The notes under the pieces are model-generated. The model was not told the DNA's origin and did not search any database. It saw only the letters and a list, made by a program, of their open reading frames with translations. Of a stretch of 64,000 nt of DNA, positions 18,283 to 28,204 are shown piece after piece. The DNA is from Labrys sp. KNU-23 (GTDB lineage: Bacteria; Pseudomonadota; Alphaproteobacteria; Rhizobiales; Labraceae), in assembly GCF_008330945.1 (NCBI RefSeq), contig NZ_CP043488.1, positions 1,302,001-1,366,000 of the forward strand, given 5' to 3'. The translations under genes and the position numbers were made by a program. The first letter of the stretch is position 1; every line of letters starts with the position of its first letter.

Positions 18283-19632
18283 TCATGGCTTGAGGGCTGC
18301 GTAGGCCTGCGAGGCCTCCCCGCTTTTCCTGATCTCCCGTCCGACCAGGAAGGCGAGGACGGCCGAGAGCAGCATGAAGGCTCCCACGATGATCATCGGG
18401 GCCTGGTAGAGGCCGGTGTAGTCCTTGACGGCGCCGGTGACGTAGGGTGCGGCGAAGCCGGCGACATTGCCGATCGTGTTGATGAGGGCGATGCCGGCAG
18501 CGGCCGCTGCACCCGACAGGAAACGCCCTGGCAGGGACCAGAAATTCGGCAGGGCCGCGAAGATGGCGCAGGCCGTGACGGTGATGCAGGCAACCGTGGT
18601 CTCGGGCGACGGCATATAGAGAGCCAACGGGATGCTGACCGCGCCGACCAGGGCCGGAATACCGATATGCCAGGCCCGGACCCCGCGCTTCGTCGCGTCC
18701 CGGCTCCACAGATAGAGCGCGATGGCCGCGGGAAGATAGGGAACGGCAATGACCAACCCGGCCTGAAAGACCGTGAACTTGGTGGCAAACTTCGCCTCGA
18801 AGCCGGAAACGATGGTGGGCAGGAAGAAGGCGAGCGCGTAGAGGCCATAGATCATGCCGAAATAGATGAGCGCCAGCATCCAGACCCGGCCGCTCGACAG
18901 GGCCGCTCCGATCGAACCATTGTGCGGCTCGCGCTTGGTGCTGTCCTCGCGGGCGAGCTCGCCCGTGAGCCAGGCCTTCTCCTCCGCGCTGAGCCACTTC
19001 GCGTCCCTGGGTGAATCCGGCAGATAGAACCAGGTGACGATGCCGACCAGGACGGCCGGGATCGAGACGCCGAAGAACATGATGCGCCAGCCTTCGAGGC
19101 CGAAAAAGCCATGGGCCTGGATCAGGGACGAGGCCAGCGGCGCACCGATCACCGTCGTCATCGGCTGCGCGATGTAGAAAAGGGCGAGGATGTTGGCCCT
19201 GTGGCGGGACGGCACCCAGGTGCTGAGATAGAGGATCGCGCCAGGGAAGAAGCCCGCCTCGGCAATGCCCAGCAGGAAGCGCAGGACATAAAGCTCGGTG
19301 ACGCCACTGACCCAGGTGAACAGCAGCGAGACGATGCCCCAGGTCACCATGATGCGGGCAAGCCAGCGACGGCCACCGAATTTGTGCAGGGCCAGATTGC
19401 TGGGAATTTCGAGCAGGATGTAGCCGATGAAGAAGATACCGGCGGCAAAGCCGAATTGCGTGGCGGTAAGCCCCAGATCCTTCGTCAGGCCGTGCGGGCC
19501 GGCAAAGGAAATCGCGGTCCGATCGAGGAAATTGATGAAGAACATCAGCCCGAGGAACGGCGCCAGGCGCCAGGTGGCCTTACGGATGGCCGAGGTTTCG
19601 ACAGAGCTGATCGCGTGAGTATTCGAACTCAT
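18283..19632 (-). CDS. MFS transporter of the anion:cation symporter type
   Basis: A 449-residue protein with about 12 membrane segments. The N-terminus contains APFLGLMFFINFLDRTAISFAGPHGLTKDLGLTATQFGFAAGIFFIGYILLEIPSNLALHKFG in the pattern of the ACS family (hexuronate, galactonate and tartrate carriers). Its position next to apnO makes D-apionate or a related sugar acid the best guess for substrate; that is inference. A GGGGAGGAAAA ribosome binding site is well placed. A strong hairpin at 19738-19762 separates it from apnO. Confidence 0.85.
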   Translation of the reverse strand: MSSNTHAISSVETSAIRKATWRLAPFLGLMFFINFLDRTAISFAGPHGLTKDLGLTATQFGFAAGIFFIGYILLEIPSNLALHKFGGRRWLARIMVTWGIVSLLFTWVSGVTELYVLRFLLGIAEAGFFPGAILYLSTWVPSRHRANILALFYIAQPMTTVIGAPLASSLIQAHGFFGLEGWRIMFFGVSIPAVLVGIVTWFYLPDSPRDAKWLSAEEKAWLTGELAREDSTKREPHNGSIGAALSSGRVWMLALIYFGMIYGLYALAFFLPTIVSGFEAKFATKFTVFQAGLVIAVPYLPAAIALYLWSRDATKRGVRAWHIGIPALVGAVSIPLALYMPSPETTVACITVTACAIFAALPNFWSLPGRFLSGAAAAAGIALINTIGNVAGFAAPYVTGAVKDYTGLYQAPMIIVGAFMLLSAVLAFLVGREIRKSGEASQAYAALKP

Positions 19633-19737
19633 TTTTCCTCCCCATGAGGCCAGGCGCCCCCTCCTGTGTGTTCTTTTGTGGAGGACGCCGGCGTTTGGCT
19701 GCTCGACCGCTCGTCGAAAAGCCCGGTCGAAAGCAGA

Positions 19738-19762
19738 CAGCCGCCACCAAAGGTGACGGCTG
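19738..19762 (-). terminator. Probable terminator hairpin after apnO
   Basis: An inverted repeat CAGCCGCCACC / GGTGACGGCTG with a 3-base loop pairs 10 of 11 positions. It sits 14 bases beyond the apnO stop codon. Only a weak T-rich tract follows on the minus strand, so it may attenuate rather than stop transcription into the MFS gene. Confidence 0.5.
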
Positions 19763-19776
19763 CTGCAGGATCTCGT

Positions 19777-20604
19777 TCAGGTGATGCGGCGGATGCTGTC
19801 GGCGATCTCGCTCGGCTCGAAAACCCGCTTCCAGTCGTCCCGCATCAGGGCCGGCTTGCCGAAGGCGATGGCCTTGTTGCAGGCGTCGGAGAACACGCCC
19901 TTGACCTCGTCGAAGATCACGGCACCGAGTACGTTCATGTGGCCGAGCAGGAAGTCGCGAGCCGCCTCATGGGGCACGCCCCGGGCCACGACCTCATCCA
20001 TGGCCTCGCGCATGACGACGAGCAGGGTCGCGCAGACGGTTTCAGATAGGCCCGGCTCCAGCAGCGCCATCTGCTCGACGGTGACGCGATGGGAACGCAT
20101 GACTGGCGCCCAGATCACCTTGGCGACCTCCTCGCCGATCGCATAAGCGCTCTCCGGCCCTTGCATCAGGGCGCTGACGATGTGCTGCCTGGCAGCGATC
20201 CCGCCGAAATGATCCTTCTTGGCGGCCATCTCCGTCTCATCGTTGAAGATCGGCGGATGGCAGGGATGGGTGACGAAATAGGTCAGGTCCGGGCGATCGG
20301 GCAGATGGCCGGCAAAAGGCGCGGCAGCGTCGAGCACCACGACCATGGTGCCGGGCTTGAGCTTGTCGGCGATGTCGGAGGAAACCTTGCCGATCAGCGT
20401 ATCGGGCACGGCAAGGATGACGACGTCGGCGCCGTCCAGAGCCGCATCCGGCGCTACGCTGTCGAGGCCGAGCCCCGTCCTGAGGCGCTCCTGGCCTGCT
20501 GCGCTCACTTCGACATGCCGGACCTCGAAGCTCGACGCCTTGAGGTTGCTGGCCAGCCGATAGCCCATTTTTCCGCCGGCACCAAAGAGCGCGATCGTCG
20601 TCAT
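19777..20604 (-). CDS. apnO: D-apionate oxidoisomerase ApnO
   Basis: A 275-residue protein. It has an N-terminal NAD-binding Rossmann motif (ALFGAGGKMGYRLASNL), the VTHPCHPPIFNDE segment near residue 112, and a helical C-terminal domain related to phosphogluconate dehydrogenase (LLGHMNVLGAVIFDEVKGVFSDACNKAI). From memory this matches characterised ApnO proteins, which convert D-apionate to 3-oxo-isoapionate with NAD+. That product is the substrate of the OiaK/OiaX pair at 8790-11412. The ATG has a GGGAGGAA ribosome binding site. The promoter carries the same 24-bp site as oiaXK (20645-20668), so the genes are probably co-regulated. Confidence 0.88.
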   Translation of the reverse strand: MTTIALFGAGGKMGYRLASNLKASSFEVRHVEVSAAGQERLRTGLGLDSVAPDAALDGADVVILAVPDTLIGKVSSDIADKLKPGTMVVVLDAAAPFAGHLPDRPDLTYFVTHPCHPPIFNDETEMAAKKDHFGGIAARQHIVSALMQGPESAYAIGEEVAKVIWAPVMRSHRVTVEQMALLEPGLSETVCATLLVVMREAMDEVVARGVPHEAARDFLLGHMNVLGAVIFDEVKGVFSDACNKAIAFGKPALMRDDWKRVFEPSEIADSIRRIT

Positions 20605-21020
20605 GCAGATTTCCTCCCGAGTTCGGGCGGCTTATAAAGCTACTGGTATGATGAGTCAATCATCACTTGTGGCATGAGCCGATATCTAATTCCTTTTTGG
20701 TCGCGATCGACGTATCTCGCCGCGGCTTTGCCGACGTGGCGATTGCCTCCCTGCGGGACGAACGCCACGAGGAGGTTAATTTTCTAAAGCAGGATCAATA
20801 TTTTAGAACACGGGGTCGTCATCTCGGACGCCTGCCACCCATGGACAGCCGAGGGCATGGCTTCCGGCCCGATCAGAGCCGAAAGACTTTCGTTATTATC
20901 GATGGAGCATATTTTGGACGGGTCAGGCGCGGTTGCATCGGCGCAAAGATCGCCGAGACTCATGATCGCTGAGCAACCGCCAGGAAGCCCGTATCGGCAT
21001 CAGCGTCGTTCGCAGGATGC
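20605..21020. other. Intergenic region with apnO promoter
   Basis: The first 70 bases hold the apnO promoter and the operator at 20645-20668. The remaining 340 bases, between that promoter and the end of the second sugar operon, show no convincing gene, RNA or terminator. Confidence 0.4.
20645..20668. promoter_or_regulatory. Probable GntR operator in the apnO promoter
   Basis: GGTATGATGAGT followed by CAATCATCACTT, nearly identical to the oiaXK site at 11457-11480 and about 40 bases upstream of the apnO ATG. The centre ATGATGAGTCAATCAT is palindromic in its outer ATGAT/ATCAT halves. The likely binder is the GntR protein encoded at 11610. Confidence 0.7.
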
Positions 21021-21797
21021 TCAGGGATGCTGCTGGACGCTCAGGCCGCCATCCACGGTCAGGCAGGCCGCGTTCATGAAGGGACATTCGTCGGAAATCA
21101 TGAAGAGCGCGGCAAGCGCGATTTCCTCAGGCGTGGCGATACGCCCACCCGGATGCAGCTTCAGCGTCTGCGCCTTGGCGGCCTCGGGATCGGGGAAGCT
21201 GTTCCAGTAGTCGATCACCTTCTGGGTGGAGACGTAGCCGGGCGCGAGCGCGTTCACCCGTACGTTGCGCCCGGCATATTCCAGCGCCAGCGACTTGGTC
21301 ATGCCGAGCAAGGCGTGCTTGGCCAGGGGATAGGGGAAGGTATGGGGAATGATGGTGAAGGCATGTGTCGAGGCAATGTTGAGAATGACGCCACCGCCGC
21401 CGGCGATCATTCCCGGCAGGACCGCCTTGCAGCAATTCCAGGCCCCCTTGAGATTGACGTCGAAGCATCGGTGCCACTCTTCGTTGGTCGTCTGCAACGG
21501 TTCGGCGAAGACGTTGATGCCGGCATTGTTGACGAGTGCGTTGATCTCGCCGATCGCCGACGCCGCCTGCGAAACGGCCTGCGCAATACCCTGCTCGTCT
21601 GTGATGTCAACGGCCCGATAGGCGATGGGCGCACCCTGCCCCGCCAGTTCGTCGCCGACACCGGCAAGCAGTTCCTCGTCCCGATCGAGGAGGAAAACGC
21701 TAGCCCCTTCGCGCACGAAGGCGCGAACCATCGCCAGCCCAATGCCTTGGGCGGCCCCCGTTACCAGAATGCGCTTGCCTGCAAGCCGACCCGTCAT
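21021..21797 (-). CDS. Short-chain dehydrogenase/reductase, probably acting on a sugar
   Basis: A 258-residue classical SDR: cofactor motif VTGAAQGIGLAM near the N-terminus, NNAG (NNAGINVF), catalytic Ser in NIAST and the YPLAK YxxxK motif. The C-terminus (AACLTVDGGLS) is typical. The ATG at 21797 is the family start. It is the last gene of the minus-strand operon and begins 13 bases behind the dehydratase gene. Sugar 1-dehydrogenase or 2-keto-3-deoxy sugar acid dehydrogenase roles both fit; the sequence alone does not decide. Confidence 0.85.
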   Translation of the reverse strand: MTGRLAGKRILVTGAAQGIGLAMVRAFVREGASVFLLDRDEELLAGVGDELAGQGAPIAYRAVDITDEQGIAQAVSQAASAIGEINALVNNAGINVFAEPLQTTNEEWHRCFDVNLKGAWNCCKAVLPGMIAGGGGVILNIASTHAFTIIPHTFPYPLAKHALLGMTKSLALEYAGRNVRVNALAPGYVSTQKVIDYWNSFPDPEAAKAQTLKLHPGGRIATPEEIALAALFMISDECPFMNAACLTVDGGLSVQQHP

Positions 21798-21810
21798 CCC
21801 GCCCCTGCCC

Positions 21811-22959
21811 CTACCATTCGGCCAGGCTGCCATCCTCATGGCGCCAGACCGGGTTGCGCCAGCGATGCCCCTCCCGGGCCCGCTCGATCACATAGTCCTC
21901 GTTGACCTCTACTCCCAGGCCAGGCCCCTGTGGGATGGAGACGAAGCCGTCCTCATAGTGGAACACCTCCTTGTTGGAGATGTAGTCGAGAATGTCGTTG
22001 CCCTGATTGTAGTGGATGCCGAGGCTCTGCTCCTGGATGAAGGCATTGTAGCTGACGGCATCGACCTGCAGGCAGGCCGCGAGCGCGATCGGCCCCAGAG
22101 GGCAGTGCGGCGCGAGCGCCACGTCATAGGCCTCGGCCATGGTGGCGATCTTGCGGCACTCGCTGATGCCCCCGGCATGCGACAGGTCGGGCTGGAGAAT
22201 GTCGACATAGCCATCCGCCAGCACGCCCTTGAAATCCCAGCGCGAATAGAGCCGTTCACCGAGTGCGATCGGCGTGGAACAATGATTGGCGATCTCCTTG
22301 AGCGCCTCCTTGTGTTCGGACAGCACGGGCTCCTCGATGAACAGGAGCTTGTAGGGGTCAAGCTCCTTGGCCAGCACCTTGGCCATCGGCCGATGCACGC
22401 GGCCATGGAAATCGACGCCAATGCCGATATGGGGCCCGATCGCTTCGCGCACGGTGGCGATGGTCGCGACCGCCCTGTCGATCTTGTCATGCGTATCGAC
22501 GATCTGCATCTCCTCCGAACCGTTGAGCTTGATTGCCTTGAAACCGCGCGCCACCGCTTCCTGGGCATTGCGGGCAATGTCGGCCGGACGGTCGCCGCCG
22601 ATCCAGGAATAGACCTTGATCTTGTCGCGGCATTGGCCGCCCAGCAGGGCATGGATCGGCTGTCCCAGCGCCCTGCCCTTGATGTCCCACAAGGCCTGGT
22701 CGATGCCGGCGAGCGCGCTCATATGGACCGCGCCGCCGCGATAGAAGCCGCCGCGATAAAGCACGTTCCAATGGTCCTCGATCAGCATGGGATCCTTGCC
22801 GACGATGTAGTCGGCCAGTTCGTGCACGGCCGCCTCCACCGTCAGCGCGCGCCCTTCCACGACGGCCTCGCCCCAACCGGACAGGCCCTCATCGGTCTCG
22901 ACCTTCACGAACATCCAGCGCGGCGGGACGATGAAAGTATTCAGCTTGGTGATCTTCAT
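21811..22959 (-). CDS. Enolase-superfamily sugar acid dehydratase, galactonate dehydratase type
   Basis: A 382-residue mandelate racemase/muconate lactonising enzyme family member. It has the capping domain, metal-ligand segments [13 protein letters not shown] (Asp, and the His used as a base in this group), FIEEPV and [10 protein letters not shown], and the second His in [13 protein letters not shown]. These match D-galactonate dehydratase (DgoD), which gives 2-keto-3-deoxygalactonate. No aldolase or 2-keto-3-deoxygalactonate kinase is nearby in the window, so a related aldonate is possible. The ATG at 22959 begins MKITKLNTF, the usual family start. Confidence 0.82.
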   Translation of the reverse strand: MKITKLNTFIVPPRWMFVKVETDEGLSGWGEAVVEGRALTVEAAVHELADYIVGKDPMLIEDHWNVLYRGGFYRGGAVHMSALAGIDQALWDIKGRALGQPIHALLGGQCRDKIKVYSWIGGDRPADIARNAQEAVARGFKAIKLNGSEEMQIVDTHDKIDRAVATIATVREAIGPHIGIGVDFHGRVHRPMAKVLAKELDPYKLLFIEEPVLSEHKEALKEIANHCSTPIALGERLYSRWDFKGVLADGYVDILQPDLSHAGGISECRKIATMAEAYDVALAPHCPLGPIALAACLQVDAVSYNAFIQEQSLGIHYNQGNDILDYISNKEVFHYEDGFVSIPQGPGLGVEVNEDYVIERAREGHRWRNPVWRHEDGSLAEW

Positions 22960-23021
22960 GGCACTATCCAATGATCTCTATGGGATCGGCCCCGGGCCTC
23001 GCCCAGGCCGCCCGCCGCAAT

Positions 23022-24653
23022 TCATGAATGAAGGATGAGGTCCGCAGCCTTCCCCGCCGCGGCGAGCACGGCGGCATTGGTGTTGCCGCTGACGATGGTC
23101 GGCATGATCGAGGCGTCGACGACCCTGAGGCCCTCGATCCCGCGCACCCGCAGATCCGGCGTGAGGACCGCCTCTGGATCGGCATCGTGGCCCATCCTGC
23201 AGGTGCCGACGGGGTGATATCCGGTCTTGACCGTGCGCCGGCAATGCGCCGCAATCGCCTCGTCGCTCGTCACGGCGGGACCGGGGAAGATCTCCTTGTC
23301 GATCAGGTCGCGCAGAGGCGCCGCGGCCAGCACCTGTCGTGCGAAGCGGAACCCCGCCATCGTCGTGGCCAAGTCCTCGGGATGGCCGAAGATCTGGGTG
23401 TCGATGATGGGGTCGGCGAAAGGATCGGCGCTGGCGAGCGTCACGCGGCCGCGCGCCCTGGGACGCAGCAGCAGCGAATTGATGGTGACGCCATCGCCGG
23501 GGTCGGTGCCCATCACGTCCCTGTCGAGATAGACCGTGGGCACGCAGAACATCTGAATGGTCGGTTCGGCGCTGCTTCCGGTGGGATCGAGGAAGGCGCA
23601 GGTTTCGACGCCGGTGGTCGAGGCCGGCCCCGTGCCGAACAGCAGATATTGCAGGCCGGCCTTGATCATCGGCCAGCCCCGGTCCTGCCGGTAATAGCCG
23701 AAGCTCCCCCGGGTGGTGGCGACGACCGGGCACTCGTAATGGTCCTGGAGATTGCGCCCGACGCCGGGCAGCAGCACTTTGGCAGCAATGCCATGGCGGG
23801 AGAGTTCGTCCTCGGGGCCGATACCCGAAAGCATCAGGAGCTTCGGCGTCTGGTAGGCCCCCGCTGCCAGGATCACTTCGGTGCCGGCCTCGGCCTTGTG
23901 GTGGCTCCCGCCCTGCAGATAGTCGACGCCGACCGCACGGCCCTGCTCGATGCGGATCCCCGTTACCGTCGCATCGGTCACGATAGTCAGGCGCGGATCG
24001 CGCATCACCGGGGCAAGAAAGGCCGTGACGGCGCTGCAGCGCCGGCGGGTCGTCCAGTCGATGGTGTGCTGCATGAAGCCGACGCCGAACTGGGAAGCGC
24101 CGTTGAAATCGGGGTTGTAGGGAATGCCCATGCCCTGCAGCGTCTTCACATAGGTCCGCGTCATCGGGCTGGTATGGCCGAGATGCGAGACCTTGAGCGG
24201 GCCGCCGACGCCATGGAAGGCGTCGGCCAAGTGGTCATTGTCCTCTTGAGCCTTGAAATAGGCCAGCATGTCCTCATAGGACCAGGCCCCGTCATTGGCG
24301 GCACCCGGCGCGGTCACGGCCGCGTTCCAGCGCGCATAGTCACCGGGCTGGCCGCGCATATAGACCATGGCGTTGACGGTGCTGCCGCCCCCGAGCACAC
24401 GCCCCTGCGGCACGATCGGCCCACGCCCGTCGAGCTGGGGCTGCGGCGCGGTCTTGTGCATGGCGAGATAGGTATCCTTGGCCAGGAACTTCATATAGCC
24501 GGCCGGAAAGTCGATGATCGGACTGGCTTTCGCCGGCCCGCGCTCGATCAGCAGCACGCGCGCCTTGGCGCGCCCGACGAGGTGGGAGGCGACGACGCAG
24601 GCCGCGCTGCCGCCCCCGACGATGATGAAATCGAACTGCCCCTTGTCGGACAT
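23022..24653 (-). CDS. GMC family FAD-dependent oxidoreductase
   Basis: A 543-residue flavoprotein with the FAD motif FIIVGGGSAACVVA at the N-terminus, the GMC signature 1 region RGPIVPQGRVLGGGSTVNAMVYMRG, signature 2 region GAYQTPKLLMLSGIGP, and the C-terminal active-site segment GYHPVGTCRMG with the conserved His. GMC enzymes of this type oxidise alcohols such as choline or sugars. No signal peptide is seen, so it acts in the cytoplasm. Within a sugar operon it probably oxidises an aldose or polyol. The epimerase gene ends 15 bases upstream. Confidence 0.88.
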   Translation of the reverse strand: MSDKGQFDFIIVGGGSAACVVASHLVGRAKARVLLIERGPAKASPIIDFPAGYMKFLAKDTYLAMHKTAPQPQLDGRGPIVPQGRVLGGGSTVNAMVYMRGQPGDYARWNAAVTAPGAANDGAWSYEDMLAYFKAQEDNDHLADAFHGVGGPLKVSHLGHTSPMTRTYVKTLQGMGIPYNPDFNGASQFGVGFMQHTIDWTTRRRCSAVTAFLAPVMRDPRLTIVTDATVTGIRIEQGRAVGVDYLQGGSHHKAEAGTEVILAAGAYQTPKLLMLSGIGPEDELSRHGIAAKVLLPGVGRNLQDHYECPVVATTRGSFGYYRQDRGWPMIKAGLQYLLFGTGPASTTGVETCAFLDPTGSSAEPTIQMFCVPTVYLDRDVMGTDPGDGVTINSLLLRPRARGRVTLASADPFADPIIDTQIFGHPEDLATTMAGFRFARQVLAAAPLRDLIDKEIFPGPAVTSDEAIAAHCRRTVKTGYHPVGTCRMGHDADPEAVLTPDLRVRGIEGLRVVDASIMPTIVSGNTNAAVLAAAGKAADLILHS

Positions 24654-24668
24654 TGCAGGCTCCAGGGC

Positions 24669-25604
24669 TCAGGCCCGTTGATGGGGATGATCGCCGCCCT
24701 GAAGCGACCGGCCGGAAAGACATTGCGGTCGAAGCCGGACAGTACCGGCCAATGTGTCCCCGGGCCCGAGAACCGTGAGATCTCCCAGATCGGGCAGATT
24801 GTGGCCATTGGCCAGGTGCGACATCGGCTCGAAGCAGAAATAGTCCCGCCGGAAGGAGGGATCGAACTGCGTGTCGGAAACAAAGAGGAAGGCATGCCTG
24901 AATACCGGATCGGCCTGGAGGCGAAGCTGCATGTTCCGTTCCGGCCAGGTGATCATGGCTAGGCCATCCCAACCCTGCAGGCCATTATTGACCCACCGAT
25001 CCGGAATGGAGCGCGGGGCGGAAAAGTCGAGCGCCTCGGGAATGGCGACGGGCTCGCCGGGAAGCCACTCCTCCACCTCCGTCCACAGCGCGGTCGCCTT
25101 CGCCATCAGCGTCGTCGCCGGCGTCAGGGGGAAATACGGATGCCATCCCAGCCCGAACGGCAGGGACGCATGGCCTCGGTTGGTCACCGCCAATCGCATC
25201 TCGAATGCCCCGTCGACAAGGGCGAAACGCTGCTCGGCCTCGTAGACATAGGGCGTGCCCTTTCCTGCATGCGAAAACACCATGGCAAGGCTCGTCGGCC
25301 CCTGCGCGGTGATGTGCCAATCGGCCTGCCAGCCCTCCCCATGCAGATAATGCCTGTCCCAATCCGTGTTCGGTTCCAGGACATGGTCCTGTCCCTCGAA
25401 GCGAAAGCGATTGTCCTTGACGCGGTTGCCGAAGGGCACCAGCGGGTAACAGGCCGAGGACAGGGCATCGGCGTCCGACGAGGGCGCCGGGCGCAGGAGA
25501 GGAATGCGCACGCCTTCCTCCTCCCACCAAAGGCCGAGGACGAGCCCGCCCGCCGTCGACAATTGCGCGCGCAGGGAGCCGTGCTGGAGATCGACAACCG
25601 GCAT
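24669..25604 (-). CDS. Aldose 1-epimerase (mutarotase) family protein
   Basis: A 311-residue galactose-mutarotase-like protein. Characteristic segments are YPLVPFGNRVKDNRFRFEGQDH, LHGEGWQADW containing the first conserved His, GLGWHPYFPL with the second, and FDPSFRRDYFCFEPMSH near the C-terminus. It would interconvert anomers of the imported sugar before oxidation. It lies 3 bases behind the permease gene, clearly in the same operon. Confidence 0.85.
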   Translation of the reverse strand: MPVVDLQHGSLRAQLSTAGGLVLGLWWEEEGVRIPLLRPAPSSDADALSSACYPLVPFGNRVKDNRFRFEGQDHVLEPNTDWDRHYLHGEGWQADWHITAQGPTSLAMVFSHAGKGTPYVYEAEQRFALVDGAFEMRLAVTNRGHASLPFGLGWHPYFPLTPATTLMAKATALWTEVEEWLPGEPVAIPEALDFSAPRSIPDRWVNNGLQGWDGLAMITWPERNMQLRLQADPVFRHAFLFVSDTQFDPSFRRDYFCFEPMSHLANGHNLPDLGDLTVLGPGDTLAGTVRLRPQCLSGRSLQGGDHPHQRA

Positions 25605-25607
25605 GCT

Positions 25608-26615
25608 CTAGCCCTTGTTTCGCGCCATCGAGCGCTTGATGGCCTGGATGTTGGCCAGCACGGCGATGACGATGATCAAGCCGCGCACCACCTGCTGGAA
25701 GAAGGGATTGATCCCCAGCAGCACCAGGCCGTTGCCGATCAGGGTGATGACGAGCACGCCGAGCAGTGTGCCGAGCATCGAACCGCGCCCGCCGGAGAGC
25801 GATGTACCGCCCACGACGACGGCGGCGATGACGTCGAATTCCAGGCCGCTCGCGGCGGTGGCATTGCCTGAGCCCAGCCGCGAAACCAGGAGGATGCCGG
25901 TCACCGCGGCCATGGCGCCGCCGATGGCAAACAGCATGACGCGGATGCGTGTGACATTGATGCCGCTAAGGAAGGCAGCCTGCGCATTGCCGCCAATGGC
26001 GAAGACGCTGCGGCCGAAGGCGGTCTTGCGGCTGACGAAGGCGAAGACGCCGAAGAGCACGAGCATGATGATCGCGGCGGGCGGAATCCCCAAAACCGGT
26101 CGGTCGAGCGCGTCGACGATATCGTTGCGCCCGATCGACACCGGCAGGGCATCGGTGATGAACAGGGCGATGCCGCGCAGTGCACTCCACAGGCCGAGCG
26201 TGGCCACGAAGGAGGGCACGTCGAAATACGCCCTCAGCACACCGGCGATCGAGCCCAGGAGCCCGCCGACCACGATGGCCAGGGCAAAGGCCGGCACTGT
26301 CGGCACGCCCCATTGCAGGAAATAGGCCAGGACCACCGAGACAAAGGCCACCATCGGGCCGACGCTCACATCGATCTCGCCGGCAATGATGATCAGCGTC
26401 GCGGCCCAGGCGGCGATGCCGATCGTGGCGGCATCTCGCAGGATGTTGATCTGGTTGTTAAACGACAGGAAGCCTGTAGCGCTGGCCGTGAACACCACGT
26501 AGAGCACGACGATGGCGACGAACAGGCTCAGTTCGTTCATATGGCGAGAGAAATCGAAGCCTGCACGGGCACTTCGGTTCGAAGCGGCAGCCCCTGCGGT
26601 TCTGTCCTGTGACAT
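25608..26615 (-). CDS. Ribose-type sugar ABC transporter permease
   Basis: A 335-residue membrane protein of the RbsC family with about nine hydrophobic segments. GEIDVSVGPMVAFVSVVLAY and VVVGGTSLSGGRGSMLGTLLGVLVITL are the conserved family blocks. The ATG at 26615 is preferred to a GTG one codon upstream. It pairs with the ATPase at 26628 and the binding protein at 28306. It is a separate system from the apiose-type importer at 13607. Confidence 0.88.
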   Translation of the reverse strand: MSQDRTAGAAASNRSARAGFDFSRHMNELSLFVAIVVLYVVFTASATGFLSFNNQINILRDAATIGIAAWAATLIIIAGEIDVSVGPMVAFVSVVLAYFLQWGVPTVPAFALAIVVGGLLGSIAGVLRAYFDVPSFVATLGLWSALRGIALFITDALPVSIGRNDIVDALDRPVLGIPPAAIIMLVLFGVFAFVSRKTAFGRSVFAIGGNAQAAFLSGINVTRIRVMLFAIGGAMAAVTGILLVSRLGSGNATAASGLEFDVIAAVVVGGTSLSGGRGSMLGTLLGVLVITLIGNGLVLLGINPFFQQVVRGLIIVIAVLANIQAIKRSMARNKG

Positions 26616-26627
26616 CACGTATCCTCG

Positions 26628-28157
26628 TCAGTGTCCGGTGAGGCAGGCGGCCATGACGGCATCCTGATCGATCTCGGGCGCAGTGAATTCTTCGGCGAGC
26701 CGCCCCTCGCGCAGCACGAGGACGCGATCGCAGACCAGCGGCAGTTCCTCGATCTCGCTGGAGACGAAGACGATGCCGCGCCCCTCGGCTGCGAGCTGGC
26801 GGATGATGGCGTAGATCTGGGACTTGGCTTCCACGTCGACACCGCGAGTGGGCTCGTCGAGCAACAGCACGCGGCTACGCGCATGGACCCAGCGGCCGAT
26901 CACCACCTTCTGCTGGTTTCCGCCCGACAGGGTGCCGATCGGCGTATCGGTGCGAGCGGTCTTCACATGGAGATGCTCGATGATCCGGCGGGTCGCCTGC
27001 GCCATCAGGCTGGAGGACAGCACGCCGCGACGGCTGACGGCGGCAAGATCCGTCACCAGCGTATTTTCGTCGACGCCGAGCAGGGGCACGATACCTTCCT
27101 CCTTGCGGCTTTCGGGCGTGTAGCCGAAGCCGCGCTCGACCATGTGGCGATAGCGCGCGCCCGTCACCGGCTTGCCGTCGACGTGGACCTCGCCACGGTC
27201 GGCCGCGCGCACGCCCATGATGGCCTGCAGCAATTCGGTGCGTCCCGACCCCAAAAGGCCGGCAATGCCCAGGACCTCGCCCTGACGCAGCCGAAAGGAG
27301 ACGGACGTCAGTTTCGGCGCCACCGCCAGATCCGTTACTTCGAGCAGGGCATTCGACCGTGTCCGGTTCTCCAGTTGCGCGGCCGGGCCTGTTTCCGAGC
27401 CGAGCATCAGGCGGACGATCTGGCGCGTGTCGGCGCCCTTCACATCGACGGTGTCGATCACCCGCCCGTCGCGCATCACGGTGGCGCTGTGCGCGACCCG
27501 GCGGATTTCGTTCATGCGATGGCTGACATAGATGACGGCAATGCCATCCGCCGCGATGCGGGTGACCGCCGCCATCACGCGCTCGGCCTCGGCGGCCGCG
27601 AGCGAACTGGTCGGCTCGTCGAGGATCACCAGACGAGGCTTGCCGATCAATACGCGCGCAATCTCCAGCAATTGCCTCTCGGCGGGCGAGAGACCGGCGA
27701 CGAGCCGCCTGGGCGACAGGTCCAACCCGAGCCTTGCCATGGCTTCGGCGGCCTCGGCCTCCATCCGCGCCGACTGGATGACACCCCCCTGACGTGGCCA
27801 GCGGCCGAGGAACAGATTTTCGGCCAGCGACATGCCCGGCACCAGGCTGAGCTCCTGATAGACCGCGCGCACGCCATTGCCGAAGGCGGCCTGCGCGCGG
27901 GCCGAGCCCGTCTGGCCGAGCACCTGGCCAGCGATCGTCACCGTGCCGCTGTCGGGCGTCTCGGCACCGGTGAGCAGACGGATCAGGGTCGACTTGCCTG
28001 CACCATTCTTGCCCAGCAGCGCCCTGACCTCGCCGGCCGCAACCTCGAAGGTGACGTCATCGAGCGCCAGCACGCCGGGATAGCGCTTGGTGCAATTGCG
28101 GATGGAGGCGACCAATTCGGCCCTGGCCGCCTGGCCTTGGGAAATGGCTGCCGTCAT
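26628..28157 (-). CDS. Sugar ABC transporter ATP-binding protein (RbsA type)
   Basis: A 509-residue double-ABC ATPase. The N-terminal domain has Walker A GKNGAGKST and GLSPAERQLLEIARV. The C-terminal domain has the LSGGNQQKVVIGRWV signature and LLDEPTRGVDVEAKSQ. It powers the permease at 25608. The space between it and the binding-protein gene contains double-hairpin repeat copy B, which may set their relative expression. Confidence 0.9.
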   Translation of the reverse strand: MTAAISQGQAARAELVASIRNCTKRYPGVLALDDVTFEVAAGEVRALLGKNGAGKSTLIRLLTGAETPDSGTVTIAGQVLGQTGSARAQAAFGNGVRAVYQELSLVPGMSLAENLFLGRWPRQGGVIQSARMEAEAAEAMARLGLDLSPRRLVAGLSPAERQLLEIARVLIGKPRLVILDEPTSSLAAAEAERVMAAVTRIAADGIAVIYVSHRMNEIRRVAHSATVMRDGRVIDTVDVKGADTRQIVRLMLGSETGPAAQLENRTRSNALLEVTDLAVAPKLTSVSFRLRQGEVLGIAGLLGSGRTELLQAIMGVRAADRGEVHVDGKPVTGARYRHMVERGFGYTPESRKEEGIVPLLGVDENTLVTDLAAVSRRGVLSSSLMAQATRRIIEHLHVKTARTDTPIGTLSGGNQQKVVIGRWVHARSRVLLLDEPTRGVDVEAKSQIYAIIRQLAAEGRGIVFVSSEIEELPLVCDRVLVLREGRLAEEFTAPEIDQDAVMAACLTGH

Positions 28158-28204
28158 GTCGATATCCTTGCCTGGTCGCGATGGGGAGACATCTCGGGCA
28201 ATCC

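Noticed and set aside
20667..20972. A 101-codon open frame in the gap after the apnO promoter
   Set aside because: No ribosome binding site, family pattern or typical codon use; it lies downstream of a regulatory region only.
23028..24962. A 644-codon plus-strand open frame opposite the GMC oxidoreductase
   Set aside because: It is antisense to a gene with clear GMC motifs and has no recognisable domain.
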